DNA of 64,000 nt from Micromonospora sp. NBC_01740 (lineage in GTDB: Bacteria; Actinomycetota; Actinomycetes; Mycobacteriales; Micromonosporaceae). The notes under the pieces are model-generated. The model made no database searches and was not told the DNA's origin. It saw nothing but the letters and a program-made list of their open reading frames with translations. Of the stretch, positions 41,384 to 49,486 are shown piece after piece; the stretch's first letter is position 1, and every line of letters starts with the position of its first letter. The stretch lies in contig NZ_CP109150.1 in NCBI RefSeq assembly GCF_035920365.1, forward strand, positions 4,960,001 through 5,024,000. The letters run 5' to 3'. A program made the translations under genes and the position numbers.

Positions 41384-42717
41384 GGTACGCGGTCTGCGCC
41401 GACGTCGGGTCCACGTACACGAAGGTGGCGGTGGTGGACCTCGACGCGGGCGCGTTGGTGGCGGGGGCGTCGGCGCCGACGACGGTGGGCACGGACGTGC
41501 TGCACGGCCTGGACGCGGCGGTGGCGGCGGCCACCGCCGGCCTGGCGGCGGGTCAGGCGCCCTGGTACGTGTGTTCGTCGGCCGGTGGTGGGTTGCGGCT
41601 GGCGGTCGTCGGCTACGAGCGGCTCGTGACCGCGCAGGCGGGCCGGCGGGTGGGTCTGTCGGCGGGCGCGAACGTGGTGCACGTGGCCGCGGGTCGGCTC
41701 GGTGCGGCGGACCTGACGGGGCTGCGGGCGGCCCGCCCGGACGTGGTGCTGCTGGTAGGTGGCACCGACGGTGGTGACGCCGAGACGTTGACGCACAACG
41801 CAACGCGACTGGCGCGGGCCCGCTGGCGGGTGCCGGTGGTGTTGGCCGGCAACGTCGACGTCCGCGACGACCTGCACGCCGTGCTGGCTGCGGCGGGGGT
41901 GCCGGTGACGGTGGCCGACAACGTGCTGCCGCGCATCGGGGTGCTGGCGCCGGCGTCGGCGCGCTCGGCCATCCGGGAGGTGTTCCTGCGGCACGTGATC
42001 GGGGGCAAGCGGCTGTCGCGGGGGCCGCGGTTCGCGCGGCTGGTGCGGGCGGCCACCCCCGACGCGGTGCTGACCGGCGTGGAGGTGCTGGCCGACACCC
42101 TGGGTGGTGATCTGGTGGTGGTGGACGTGGGTGGCGCCACCACGGACGTGTATTCGGTGCTCACGCCGGACGAGCGGGCCACCGGGCCGGGGCGGGAGGT
42201 GGCGGGGTCGCTGTGGCGGGCCCGTACCGTCGAGGGGGACCTGGGCATGCGGTGGAGCGCGCCGGGGGTGGTGCGGGCGGCAGTCGAGGAGCGGCTGCTG
42301 ACCGACGCGCAGGGCGACGACCTGGCGGCGGGGGCGGCGGTGCGCGCGGGTGATCCGGGGTTCCTGCCGGTGGGGGACACGGAGCGTGCGGTGGACGCCC
42401 GGATCGCGGCCCTGGCGGCGACGGTGGCGTTGCGTCGGCACGCCCGGGGGGCGGCCACGGGTGAGCGGGCCGGGCGGGACCTGCGCGACGTGCGGCTGCT
42501 GGTGGGTTCCGGTGGGGTGCTGCGGCACGCCGCGCCGGCGGATGCGGCGGGTGTGCTGGGTGCGGTGCTGGCCGACCACGCCGGTGGGTGGCCGTTGCCG
42601 CGTGCGGCGCGGCCGGTCGTCGACGTCGACTACGTGCTGGCCGCCGGTGGGCTGCTGGCCGCCGAGCATCCGGCGGCGGCGGGGACGTTGCTGCGCCGGC
42701 ACCTCGCGACGGATTGA
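41380..42717 (+). CDS. MutL/GlmL-like ATPase, probable aminomutase-associated chaperone
   Basis: The 445-residue protein has an actin/Hsp70-type ATPase fold: phosphate loop 1 in VCADVGSTYTKVAVVD, phosphate 2 in LVVVDVGGATTDVYSV and an adenosine-site glycine stretch in LLVGSGGVLRH. It resembles MutL/GlmL proteins found next to glutamate mutase and ornithine aminomutase. These are thought to help release damaged cobalamin from the enzyme. The protein is unrelated to DNA mismatch repair MutL. The GTG overlaps the kal stop. It ends the lysine operon, which fits service to KamDE. Reactivase activity itself is inference. Confidence 0.87.
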   Translation: MRYAVCADVGSTYTKVAVVDLDAGALVAGASAPTTVGTDVLHGLDAAVAAATAGLAAGQAPWYVCSSAGGGLRLAVVGYERLVTAQAGRRVGLSAGANVVHVAAGRLGAADLTGLRAARPDVVLLVGGTDGGDAETLTHNATRLARARWRVPVVLAGNVDVRDDLHAVLAAAGVPVTVADNVLPRIGVLAPASARSAIREVFLRHVIGGKRLSRGPRFARLVRAATPDAVLTGVEVLADTLGGDLVVVDVGGATTDVYSVLTPDERATGPGREVAGSLWRARTVEGDLGMRWSAPGVVRAAVEERLLTDAQGDDLAAGAAVRAGDPGFLPVGDTERAVDARIAALAATVALRRHARGAATGERAGRDLRDVRLLVGSGGVLRHAAPADAAGVLGAVLADHAGGWPLPRAARPVVDVDYVLAAGGLLAAEHPAAAGTLLRRHLATD

Positions 42718-43069
42718 GACTCGCCGACGCGACACGCCGTGGTGCATCACACGACAGGCCCGGGTGGGTTGACAGCGGCGGGGGTCCACGCCGTACCGTC
42801 TTTGAGTCCTACTACGGGAAGCGGCTGTTGTTCGCTTCGTCCCTTCGTCCGCTGGCCGAGCGACATGTGAGCAGTGCGTCGCGGCGGCCAGGTCCAGCGG
42901 GCGGGGGTCGGCGGGGCGGCGCGAACCGGCCGCGGTTACCGGTGTACGGGCAGGGTGAGGTGCACGGCCAGTAGACAACGGCCAGGCGGGGGCAGCCAGT
43001 CCACGTCGGGTCGGTCCGAAGGTCGGCGCAGCTCATTCTCGCCCCACCGGCCGGGAAGGGCCTGGGAGC

Positions 43070-43099
43070 ATCGGGGCGCGGCGCGAGCCGCGCCCCGAT
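43070..43099 (+). terminator. Strong hairpin terminator
   Basis: Perfect 12-base arms ATCGGGGCGCGG and CCGCGCCCCGAT enclose the six-base loop CGCGAG, followed by TTGTGT. It lies 350 bases after the lysine operon, so the operon may have a long 3' tail. Confidence 0.8.
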
Positions 43100-43194
43100 T
43101 TGTGTCTGCGGCCCCCTGCCGGGAGGAACCGCCCTTACGCGCCGCGACGGGGCGTCGGGTGCGGCGCCGGGCCGGGCGGGAACTCGTGGGCGGG

Positions 43195-43200
43195 TAGCCT
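43195..43200 (+). promoter_or_regulatory. -10 hexamer for a leaderless lnt transcript
   Basis: TAGCCT, seven bases, then the GTG at 43208. Confidence 0.55.
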
Positions 43201-43207
43201 TCGGCCC

Positions 43208-44824
43208 GTGATCGTGGGCAACGTGCCGGCGCCGGCCGGGGACAGCAGCCAGCCGGGCGCCGTGGGGGCGGGGACGCCCGAGGTGGCGCGGCCGCTGCCG
43301 CTGCGGGTGGCCGTGCCGATGGCGGTGGTCGCCGGGTTGGCGTTGCTGGCGGCGTTCCCGCCGTACGGGCTGTGGCCGCTCGCGCCGCTGGGCGTGGCGT
43401 TGCTGGCCGCGGCGACGCACCGGCGTCGGGTACGCGCTGGCGCCGGGCTGGGTTTCCTGACCGGGGTGGCGTTGTTCGCGCCGCTGCTGAGCTGGACGAA
43501 CCTGCACACCGGCTACCTGCCGTGGGTGTTGCTGTCGCTGTTGCAGGCCGGCTACCTGGCGCTGCTGGGCGCGGCGGGCGCGTACGTGTCGCCGCTGGTC
43601 GAGCGGGCGCGGTGGAGTTGGCCGTTGGTGACCGGCCTGTTGTGGGTGGGGCAGGAGGCGCTGCGCGACCGCACCCCGTTCGGCGGGTTCCCGTGGGGGC
43701 GCTTGGCGTTCAGCCAGGACGGCTCGCCGCTGCTGCGGCTGGCCGCGTGGGGTGGCGCGCCGCTGGTGACGTTCGCGGTGGCGCTGACGGGCGGGCTGCT
43801 GGTCGCGGCGCTGTGGCGGCCGTGGGGCGGGCGGCGGCGCTGGTGGGTGCCGGTGGCTGGGCTGGCCGCCGCGGCGGTCGCGGTGCCCGTCGTGGGGCTG
43901 CTGGTGCCGGTGTCGGGCGCGGGGGGCGGCGCCGCGGTCACGGTGGCGATCGTGCAGGGCAACGTGCCGCGGCTCGGGCTGGACTTCAACGCCCAGCGGC
44001 AGGCGGTGCTGAACAACCACGTCGACGCCACGATCGAGCTGGCCGGGCAGGTGTCCGCGGGCGTGCGGCCCCGCCCCGACCTGGTGGTGTGGCCGGAGAA
44101 CTCCAGCGACATCGACCCGCTGCGCGACACCGACGCCGGGGCGCGCATCTCGCAGGCCGCCGACGCGGTCGGCGCCCCGATCCTCGTCGGTGCGGTCCTG
44201 CGCGGCCCCGGGGAGGGGCAGGTGCGCAACGCGGGGATCCTGTGGCGGCCCGGCAGCGGCCCGGACCTGGAGCAGCTGTACACGAAGCGGCACCCGGTGC
44301 CGTTCGCCGAGTACGTGCCGATGCGTGATCTCGCCCGGATGGTCAGCAAGCAGGTCGACCGGGTACGCGCCGACTTCGTGCCGGGCAGCGAGCCGGGGGT
44401 GCTGCGGACCGGGGCGGCGGTGCTCGGCGACGTGATCTGCTTCGAGGTCGCCTACGACGAGGTGGTGCGTGACACCGTCGTCGGCGGCGCGCAGCTGCTG
44501 GTGGTGCAGACCAACAACGCCACGTTCGACGTGGCCGAGGCGCGCCAGCAGTTGGCGATGGTGCGGCTGCGGGCGGTCGAGCACGGCCGGCCGGCGTTGA
44601 TGGCCTCCACGGTCGGGGTGTCCGGGTTCGTTGCCCCGGACGGGCGGGTAAGCGACGCCACCGGGTTCAACACCCGAGCGGTCGTGGTGCGGCAGCTGCG
44701 GCTGGACGACGGGCGCACCCTGGCCACCCGGGTCGGGTTGTGGCCGGAGGTGGCGCTGGCCACCCTGGCCGTGGCGGTCCTGGTCGGCGCGGGCGTGCTG
44801 CGCCGCCGGCCGCGCGCCGGGTGA
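43208..44824 (+). CDS. lnt: Apolipoprotein N-acyltransferase
   Basis: The 538-residue membrane enzyme adds the third acyl chain to the N-terminal cysteine of lipoproteins. About six to eight hydrophobic helices (~35-235) are followed by a nitrilase-like domain. Its catalytic triad is visible: glutamate in LVVWPENSSDI, lysine in LYTKRHPVPFAEYVP and cysteine in VICFEVAYDE. In M. tuberculosis this enzyme is fused to the polyprenol mannose synthase as Ppm1; here the two are separate genes 34 bases apart. The GTG at 43208 is set by the leaderless promoter. A longer frame from 43100 overlaps the terminator. Confidence 0.93.
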   Translation: MIVGNVPAPAGDSSQPGAVGAGTPEVARPLPLRVAVPMAVVAGLALLAAFPPYGLWPLAPLGVALLAAATHRRRVRAGAGLGFLTGVALFAPLLSWTNLHTGYLPWVLLSLLQAGYLALLGAAGAYVSPLVERARWSWPLVTGLLWVGQEALRDRTPFGGFPWGRLAFSQDGSPLLRLAAWGGAPLVTFAVALTGGLLVAALWRPWGGRRRWWVPVAGLAAAAVAVPVVGLLVPVSGAGGGAAVTVAIVQGNVPRLGLDFNAQRQAVLNNHVDATIELAGQVSAGVRPRPDLVVWPENSSDIDPLRDTDAGARISQAADAVGAPILVGAVLRGPGEGQVRNAGILWRPGSGPDLEQLYTKRHPVPFAEYVPMRDLARMVSKQVDRVRADFVPGSEPGVLRTGAAVLGDVICFEVAYDEVVRDTVVGGAQLLVVQTNNATFDVAEARQQLAMVRLRAVEHGRPALMASTVGVSGFVAPDGRVSDATGFNTRAVVVRQLRLDDGRTLATRVGLWPEVALATLAVAVLVGAGVLRRRPRAG

Positions 44825-44858
44825 CACCAGCCGGTACGCCGGCGAAGGGGGAGCGACG

Positions 44859-45665
44859 GTGGGCGAGACGACCGGCACCCGGGCCGACACCGGTCATCCG
44901 GGAGTGGGTCGGGTGCTCGTGGTGATCCCGACCTACAACGAGGCCGACAACGTGGCGCGGATCGTGGCGCGGGTGCGTCGCGCCGCGCCGGCGGTGGAGA
45001 TCCTGGTCGCCGACGACGACAGCCCCGACGGCACCGGTGCGCTCGCCGACGCCCTGGCCGGCGCCGACCGCCGGGTGCACGTGCTGCACCGCGAGGGCAA
45101 GCAGGGCCTCGGCGCGGCCTACCTGGCGGGGTTCGCGTGGGCCCGCGAGCGCGGCTTCGACGCGGTGGTGGAGATGGACGCCGACGGTTCGCACGCCCCG
45201 GAGGACCTGCCCGCGTTGCTGTCCGCCGCCCGCGACGCCGACGTGGTGATCGGCTCCCGGTGGACCGCCGGGGCACGGGTGGTGAACTGGCCGCTGCGGC
45301 GGCTGCTGCTGTCGCGCTGCGGCAACCTGTACGCGCGGCTGGTGTTGGGCATGCCGCTGTCCGACGCCACCGGCGGCTACCGGGTGTACCGGCTGGCGGC
45401 CCTGGACGCATTCGACCTGGCGTCGGTCTGTTCCCAGGGGTATTCGTTCCAGGTGGAGTTGTCCCGGCTGGCGCACCGGTCCGGGGCGCGCATCGTGGAG
45501 GTGCCGATCACGTTCGCCGAGCGGGAGCGCGGCAGCAGCAAGATGAGCCCGCTGATCGTGGCGGAGGCGTTGTGGCGGATCACGACGTGGGGGGTGCAGG
45601 ACCGGCGGCAGGCGGTACGGCGTGGCCTGCACGGCACCCCCACCGGTCAGGTGCGGTGGCCCTGA
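44859..45665 (+). CDS. ppm1: Polyprenol monophosphomannose synthase
   Basis: The 268-residue GT2 glycosyltransferase makes polyprenyl-phosphate mannose from GDP-mannose, the donor for mannosylation of lipids and proteins at the membrane. It shows VVIPTYNEADNVARIV, the nucleotide site LVADDDSPDGTG, the metal motif VEMDADGSHAPED (DAD) and GYSFQVELSRLA with the catalytic region. It lacks C-terminal membrane helices, as expected for the actinobacterial synthase domain, which relies on the Lnt-like partner for membrane contact. The GTG follows AAGGGGGAG. Confidence 0.92.
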   Translation: MGETTGTRADTGHPGVGRVLVVIPTYNEADNVARIVARVRRAAPAVEILVADDDSPDGTGALADALAGADRRVHVLHREGKQGLGAAYLAGFAWARERGFDAVVEMDADGSHAPEDLPALLSAARDADVVIGSRWTAGARVVNWPLRRLLLSRCGNLYARLVLGMPLSDATGGYRVYRLAALDAFDLASVCSQGYSFQVELSRLAHRSGARIVEVPITFAERERGSSKMSPLIVAEALWRITTWGVQDRRQAVRRGLHGTPTGQVRWP

Positions 45666-45750
45666 GCGGCGGCGTGTCATGCTGGATGGGGCGCCGGCGC
45701 CCGCGCGGGGTGGCCCCGCCGTAGGCGCCGCTGATGGCGAATGGGGTGAG

Positions 45751-46284
45751 ATGCGCCGAGGACTGAGGTTTGTGCCGTTGGCCCTGTTGGCGGCGACGCT
45801 GCTGGAGCTGGCGGTGTTCGTCGTGGTGGGGCGGGCGATCGGGTTCGGCTCGGCGCTGCTGGTGGTGTTCGCGGTGTCGCTGCTGGGGCTGGTGCTGCTG
45901 CGTCGGGAGGGGATGCGCGCCTGGCGTGGCTTCAAGGCCTCCGCGCAGGCCGGTCAGCCGCCGGGCCGGCAGGTCACCGACGGCCTCGTGGGGCTGCTCG
46001 GGGCGCTGCTGCTGGCGATGCCGGGCCTGCTCAGTGGCCTGGTGGGGGTGTCGTTGCTGGTGCCGCCGGTGCGTCGGCTGGCCCGCAACGGGGTGCAGCG
46101 GGCCGCGGAGCGGCGGGTGTCGTCGATGGTCGCCGGTGACCTGTTCGGGCCGCGCCGGGTGCGGGTGCACCGGGGTGCGCCGCAGCAGCAGCAGCCGCCG
46201 CAGCCGCAGCCGGCTGCCGAGCCCACCGTCGTCGACGGGGGCCGCGCCATCGAGGGGGAGATCGTGGAGCCCGGCCGAAGCTGA
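45751..46284 (+). CDS. fxsA: FxsA family membrane protein
   Basis: The 177-residue protein matches FxsA, whose overproduction blocks phage T7 exclusion by the F plasmid in E. coli. The native role is unknown. It has helices LALLAATLLELAVFVVVGRAIG, LLVVFAVSLLGLVLLR and a third around GLLGALLLAMPGLLSGLVG, plus the family's REGMRAWRGFKASAQAG loop. The C-terminal ~60 residues are polar with a glutamine/proline run (QQQQPPQPQP). ATG 45751 was chosen over longer frames because the first helix begins nine residues later. GGGGTGAG stands before it. Confidence 0.88.
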   Translation: MRRGLRFVPLALLAATLLELAVFVVVGRAIGFGSALLVVFAVSLLGLVLLRREGMRAWRGFKASAQAGQPPGRQVTDGLVGLLGALLLAMPGLLSGLVGVSLLVPPVRRLARNGVQRAAERRVSSMVAGDLFGPRRVRVHRGAPQQQQPPQPQPAAEPTVVDGGRAIEGEIVEPGRS

Positions 46285-46294
46285 CCTGGACACG

Positions 46295-46329
46295 ACGGCG
46301 CCCCGGGAGCGATGCTCCCGGGGCGCCGT
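46295..46329. terminator. Two-way hairpin between fxsA and rbpA
   Basis: Perfect 16-base arms (ACGGCGCCCCGGGAGC and complement) enclose GAT. It sits ten bases after fxsA and 17 bases after the convergent rbpA. Confidence 0.9.
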
Positions 46330-46346
46330 GGCGTTGACGGTGCGGC

Positions 46347-46688
46347 TCAGGCGCGGCCGCGGCGGGTGCGGACCTCCTGCAGCCGCTCGGCGAGGATGTC
46401 CTCCAGCTCGGCGATGGAACGCCGCTCCAGCAGCATGTCCCAGTGGGTGCGCGGCGGCTTGGCCTTCTTCTGCTCCGGCTCGTTGCCGTCGACCAGCCGG
46501 GCCACGCTGCCGTCGAACTTGCATTCCCAGGTCGTGGGGACCTCGGCGTCGACGGCGAACGGAACCTCGAACTGGTGGCCCTTGGCGCAGAGGTACTCGC
46601 GGGTCTGACGCGGCGCGAGCTCCGTGTTGCGGTCGGATTCGTAGCTGACCGCGCCCAGACGGCTGCCACGCAGCATACGCTCGCCCAT
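46347..46688 (-). CDS. rbpA: RNA polymerase-binding protein RbpA
   Basis: The 113-residue protein is the actinobacterial transcription factor that binds RNA polymerase and group 1 sigma factors and stabilises open complexes. It shows the N-terminal tail MGERMLRGSRLGAVSYESDR, the core YLCAKGHQFEVPFAVDAEVPTTWECKFDG with three candidate metal ligands, the basic linker EQKKAKPPRTHWDMLLERRS and the sigma-interacting helix. The ATG at 46688 follows GAGGGGAAG. A TACCCT hexamer on the minus strand at 46784-46789 is a possible -10, giving a ~90-base leader. The interval 46790-46980 holds nothing identified. Confidence 0.95.
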   Translation of the reverse strand: MGERMLRGSRLGAVSYESDRNTELAPRQTREYLCAKGHQFEVPFAVDAEVPTTWECKFDGSVARLVDGNEPEQKKAKPPRTHWDMLLERRSIAELEDILAERLQEVRTRRGRA

Positions 46689-46980
46689 GATCGACTTCCC
46701 CTCGTTCGTGGTGCTGGTCTTCTCGGTGTAACGGTCCGTTCCCGCCGGGCCATTCCCGCCCGTACGCCGGGCGAGCCTGCACAAGGGTAGCCGGCCACGC
46801 CAGCCGCCCGGCGGCGTCGCCCCGGGCCGGGTCGGGCGGGTGGAGGGTTTCCGCTGTGCCACCGGCGATGGTAGCCGCCCCGAAGCCGCGCAGGTCGCCA
46901 CGGCCGGTGACGCGCCGGTCGCGCCCCTCGCCGTCGCCCCGCTCGCCCGTGAGCCCGCGCCGGGAACGCCGGCGGCCGGC

Positions 46981-47571
46981 TCAGGTCGCCGGGGTCGGTG
47001 GCAGCGGCAGCGGCAGGCCCGGCAGCCCGTCGATGCTGCGGGCCACGTGGTCCTTGCCGGCGAAGTAGTCGCTCAGCGACGCGTCGTCCTCCCGGGCGAA
47101 CCGCCGGGCGTGCAGGTCGCGGTCGGCGTCGTAGGACATGAACGGCACCGCGTAGCCGCAGGTGTCGCGGATCAGTTCGGCGCGTACGACGATGATCGCC
47201 CGCAGGCCGTGGACGCTGGTGTCGATGTCCGGGAAGTGGCCCGTCAGCTCCGCCCAGCGGGGGTCGTCGCGAAACACCGGCTCGCCGCGCCCGTGCACCC
47301 GCACGATGTTCGGCGGCCCGTCGAACGCGCACCACATGAGCGTGATCCGCCCGTTCTCCCGCAGGTGCGCGATCGTCTCGGCGTTGCTGCCGGCGAAGTC
47401 CAGGTAGGCCACGGTGTGCGCGTCGACGACCGCCCACGAGCCACGCAGCCCCTTCGGGGACAGGTTGATGGTGCCGTCGCCCGACAGCGGCGCCGTGGCG
47501 GTGAAGAACAGGGGCTGGTCCTCGATGAAGCTGCGCAGCCGGCCCTCGATGCGCTCGTATGTCTTTCCCAC
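46981..47571 (-). CDS. Pyridoxamine 5'-phosphate oxidase family protein
   Basis: The 196-residue protein has the split-barrel flavin fold. RSFIEDQPLFFTATAPLSGDGTINLSPKG and VAYLDFAGSNAETIAHLRENGRITLMWCAFDGPPNIVRVHGRG are typical of the family. Such proteins use FMN or F420; the glycine/asparagine-rich stretch fits flavin binding but does not tell which. It is not the vitamin B6 enzyme itself, whose C-terminal region is absent. Start GTG 47571 lies six bases after CATGAT, a weak -10, and a longer upstream frame is a shadow of the next gene. Confidence 0.83.
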   Translation of the reverse strand: MGKTYERIEGRLRSFIEDQPLFFTATAPLSGDGTINLSPKGLRGSWAVVDAHTVAYLDFAGSNAETIAHLRENGRITLMWCAFDGPPNIVRVHGRGEPVFRDDPRWAELTGHFPDIDTSVHGLRAIIVVRAELIRDTCGYAVPFMSYDADRDLHARRFAREDDASLSDYFAGKDHVARSIDGLPGLPLPLPPTPAT

Positions 47572-47624
47572 CCCGGCATCATGGCCTGGTGACGGTCCCT
47601 GCGCTGCCCCGGGCGGTGCGGTGC

Positions 47625-48725
47625 TCAGGGCGTGGACGCGGCGATGCGTACGCGGTCGCTGGCGTCGTCGGAGAGGAACGACGCCACCGCCCGTCCCTGC
47701 TCGGCCACGGCGGCGCGTTCGGCGCGGGAGAGGCGCCGCAGCGGGGCGACGGTCACGGTGTCGGCCGCGACGCTCCAGGTGGCGGCGACCCGGCCGTCGA
47801 CCAGGACGACGCGCTCGCCGGCGACCGACAGGCCACGGTGGGCGTCGTCGACGATGCGGCTGCGGTCGTCGTAGCCGAGCAGCGCGTTGTCGAACGCCGG
47901 CAGGAACCGCACCGGCGCGGGTGTGTCGGCGTCGGGGCGCGGCGCGTCGGGCAGGTCCCACAGCCGCCGCCCGCGCTCGTCGCGCAGGACGACCAGCTCC
48001 TCGCGGATCGCGGTCACCGCCGCCGGCAGGCCGGCGAGGCCGGACCAGGCGCGCAGGTCGGCCGTCGAGGCCGGACCGAAGGCGGCCAGGTAGCGCCGCA
48101 CGATCGCCTCGCCGACCGGGTCGCAGCCCGGCGGGGCCGGCGGGTCGATCTCGCGGCCCAGCCAGGAGGAGAGCAGCGCGTTGCGTACGCCCGCCGTCGT
48201 GCGCCACAGCCCGCGCGGCGGCAGCTGCACCACCGGGACGAGGGCGGCGAGCAGCATCTCGCCCAGCGCCCTCGGTCCCGGTGCCGGCCACCGGTCGGCG
48301 AGCGCCCGCGCGAGCCCGGTCATCGAGCGTGGCTCGCCGTCGGCCAGCACCTCCCGGCCCGCCGTGGCGAGCTCGTCGAGGTCCACGCCGGCGAGTTCGC
48401 GACGGTAGACCCCGAGTACCCGCTGGCGCAGCATGCCGTCGTGGCGGGCCCGCCACGCCAGTGCGTCGTCGGCGGTGACGAGGTGCACGGTGCGGCGCAT
48501 GAGGTGCATCCGCACCACGCGCCGGCAGGTCAGCAGGTCCGACAGCGCCGTCGGGTCGAACCCGCGCACCCGGGACCAGAGCCCGACGAACGGCTCCTGT
48601 GGTTCCTGCGCCTGCAGGCCGCACAGGTGCGCGACGGCGTCGAGGACCGGCACGTCGGCGCGGTCGAGCAGCAGCTGCCGGGCCAGCGTGGCGCGGTTGA
48701 GCGCCCGGGCGTCCAGAACGGTCAT
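47625..48725 (-). CDS. AlkZ-like winged-helix DNA glycosylase family protein
   Basis: The 366-residue protein belongs to the HTH_42/AlkZ superfamily of tandem winged-helix proteins. Near residue 36 it reads CGLQAQEPQEPFVGLWSR, containing the Q-x-Q catalytic motif that AlkZ uses to remove alkylated or crosslinked bases. MHLMRRTVHLVTADDALAW and RFLPAFDNALLGYDDRSRI are further family marks. AlkZ of Streptomyces protects against azinomycin; close relatives have broader or unknown substrates. No natural-product genes of that type lie beside it, so it is probably a general repair enzyme. ATG 48725 follows GGGAAGA. Confidence 0.82.
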   Translation of the reverse strand: MTVLDARALNRATLARQLLLDRADVPVLDAVAHLCGLQAQEPQEPFVGLWSRVRGFDPTALSDLLTCRRVVRMHLMRRTVHLVTADDALAWRARHDGMLRQRVLGVYRRELAGVDLDELATAGREVLADGEPRSMTGLARALADRWPAPGPRALGEMLLAALVPVVQLPPRGLWRTTAGVRNALLSSWLGREIDPPAPPGCDPVGEAIVRRYLAAFGPASTADLRAWSGLAGLPAAVTAIREELVVLRDERGRRLWDLPDAPRPDADTPAPVRFLPAFDNALLGYDDRSRIVDDAHRGLSVAGERVVLVDGRVAATWSVAADTVTVAPLRRLSRAERAAVAEQGRAVASFLSDDASDRVRIAASTP

Positions 48726-48803
48726 CGGTGCACGTCTTCCCTGCGGGTCGGCGGAGGCGGGTGCGGGCGGGTCCCGGTCAGGTGGCCGGAACCCGCCGGG
48801 CGC

Positions 48804-49388
48804 TCAGGTGGCCCGCTGCCCGTCGAGGCTCTCGCGCAGGATGTCGGCGTGCCCGGCGTGCTGGGCGGTCTCGGCGATGACGTGCATCAGCACCCCCCGT
48901 ACGCTGAGCACCCCCGTCACCTCGTGCCACGGCGCCGACGGCAGCGGGTGGGTCGCCGACAGGTCGGCGACGGCGGCGACGGTCTCCTCGGTGCGGGCGG
49001 CGACCTGCGCGTAGTGGTCGAGGATCCCGGCCAGGGTGTCGCCGGGCAGCATCCGGAAGCCGGCCTCGTGCTCGACGAGCCACTGCGGCACCTCGCGGGC
49101 CGTGCCGGCCGTGATGTCGGCCCAGGTGACCCCGTCGGGCAGGGCGAAGGACATGGCCGAGGTGCCCTCGACCACGAAGCGCAGCCACGATCGCTCCATG
49201 GCCGCGACGTGCTTGACCAGCCCGCCCAGGCACAGCGCGCTGGCCGTCGGGCGCTGGCCGAGCTGCTCGTCGGTGAGGCCGCGGACGGTGCCGGTCAGGG
49301 CGGATCGGGCGGTCGAGAGCGCGGCGAGCAGGTCGGCCCGCTCGGGGTCGAGGGTCGTCGGGGGCGTGGCGGTGGCGGTGTCGGTCAC
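48804..49388 (-). CDS. DinB/DUF664 family metal-binding protein
   Basis: The 194-residue four-helix protein shows the DinB pattern of three distant histidines: LGGLVKHVAAMERSWL, ILDHYAQVAARTEE and VLMHVIAETAQHAGHADILRE. These proteins bind a divalent metal and include thiol-dependent transferases (mycothiol or bacillithiol type). The function of this one is not known. The GTG at 49388 follows AAGGA by ten bases. An in-frame GTG at 49424 would lie only two bases from a TAGGTC hexamer and is unlikely. It faces the WYL regulator across a palindromic operator, a common pairing. Confidence 0.83.
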   Translation of the reverse strand: MTDTATATPPTTLDPERADLLAALSTARSALTGTVRGLTDEQLGQRPTASALCLGGLVKHVAAMERSWLRFVVEGTSAMSFALPDGVTWADITAGTAREVPQWLVEHEAGFRMLPGDTLAGILDHYAQVAARTEETVAAVADLSATHPLPSAPWHEVTGVLSVRGVLMHVIAETAQHAGHADILRESLDGQRAT

Positions 49389-49443
49389 GGCGTTCGGGTC
49401 CTTCGTGTCGTCATCGGTGGGCACGTGACCTACGTTCGCAGCC

Positions 49444-49468
49444 GAAGCGGACAGGATGTGTCCGCTTC
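49444..49468. promoter_or_regulatory. Palindromic operator between DinB and WYL regulator genes
   Basis: Perfect 10-base arms GAAGCGGACA and TGTCCGCTTC flank a 5-base centre. The element lies 18 bases before the WYL gene start and 55 bases before the DinB start, so one protein could control both. Confidence 0.7.
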
Positions 49469-49486
49469 TGCGGGCACCATGGGGGA

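Larger units (their letters stand above)
42718..43207. other. 490-base spacer after the lysine operon
   Basis: No gene is supported here. The only clear structure is the terminator hairpin at 43070-43099. Open frames present on both strands are short or antisense to the lnt gene and show no family pattern. Confidence 0.6.

Noticed and set aside
41380..42717. DNA mismatch repair MutL
   Set aside because: The ATPase pattern is actin/Hsp70-like (GSTYTK, GGATTD) and not GHKL; the name is shared only by convention with aminomutase partners.
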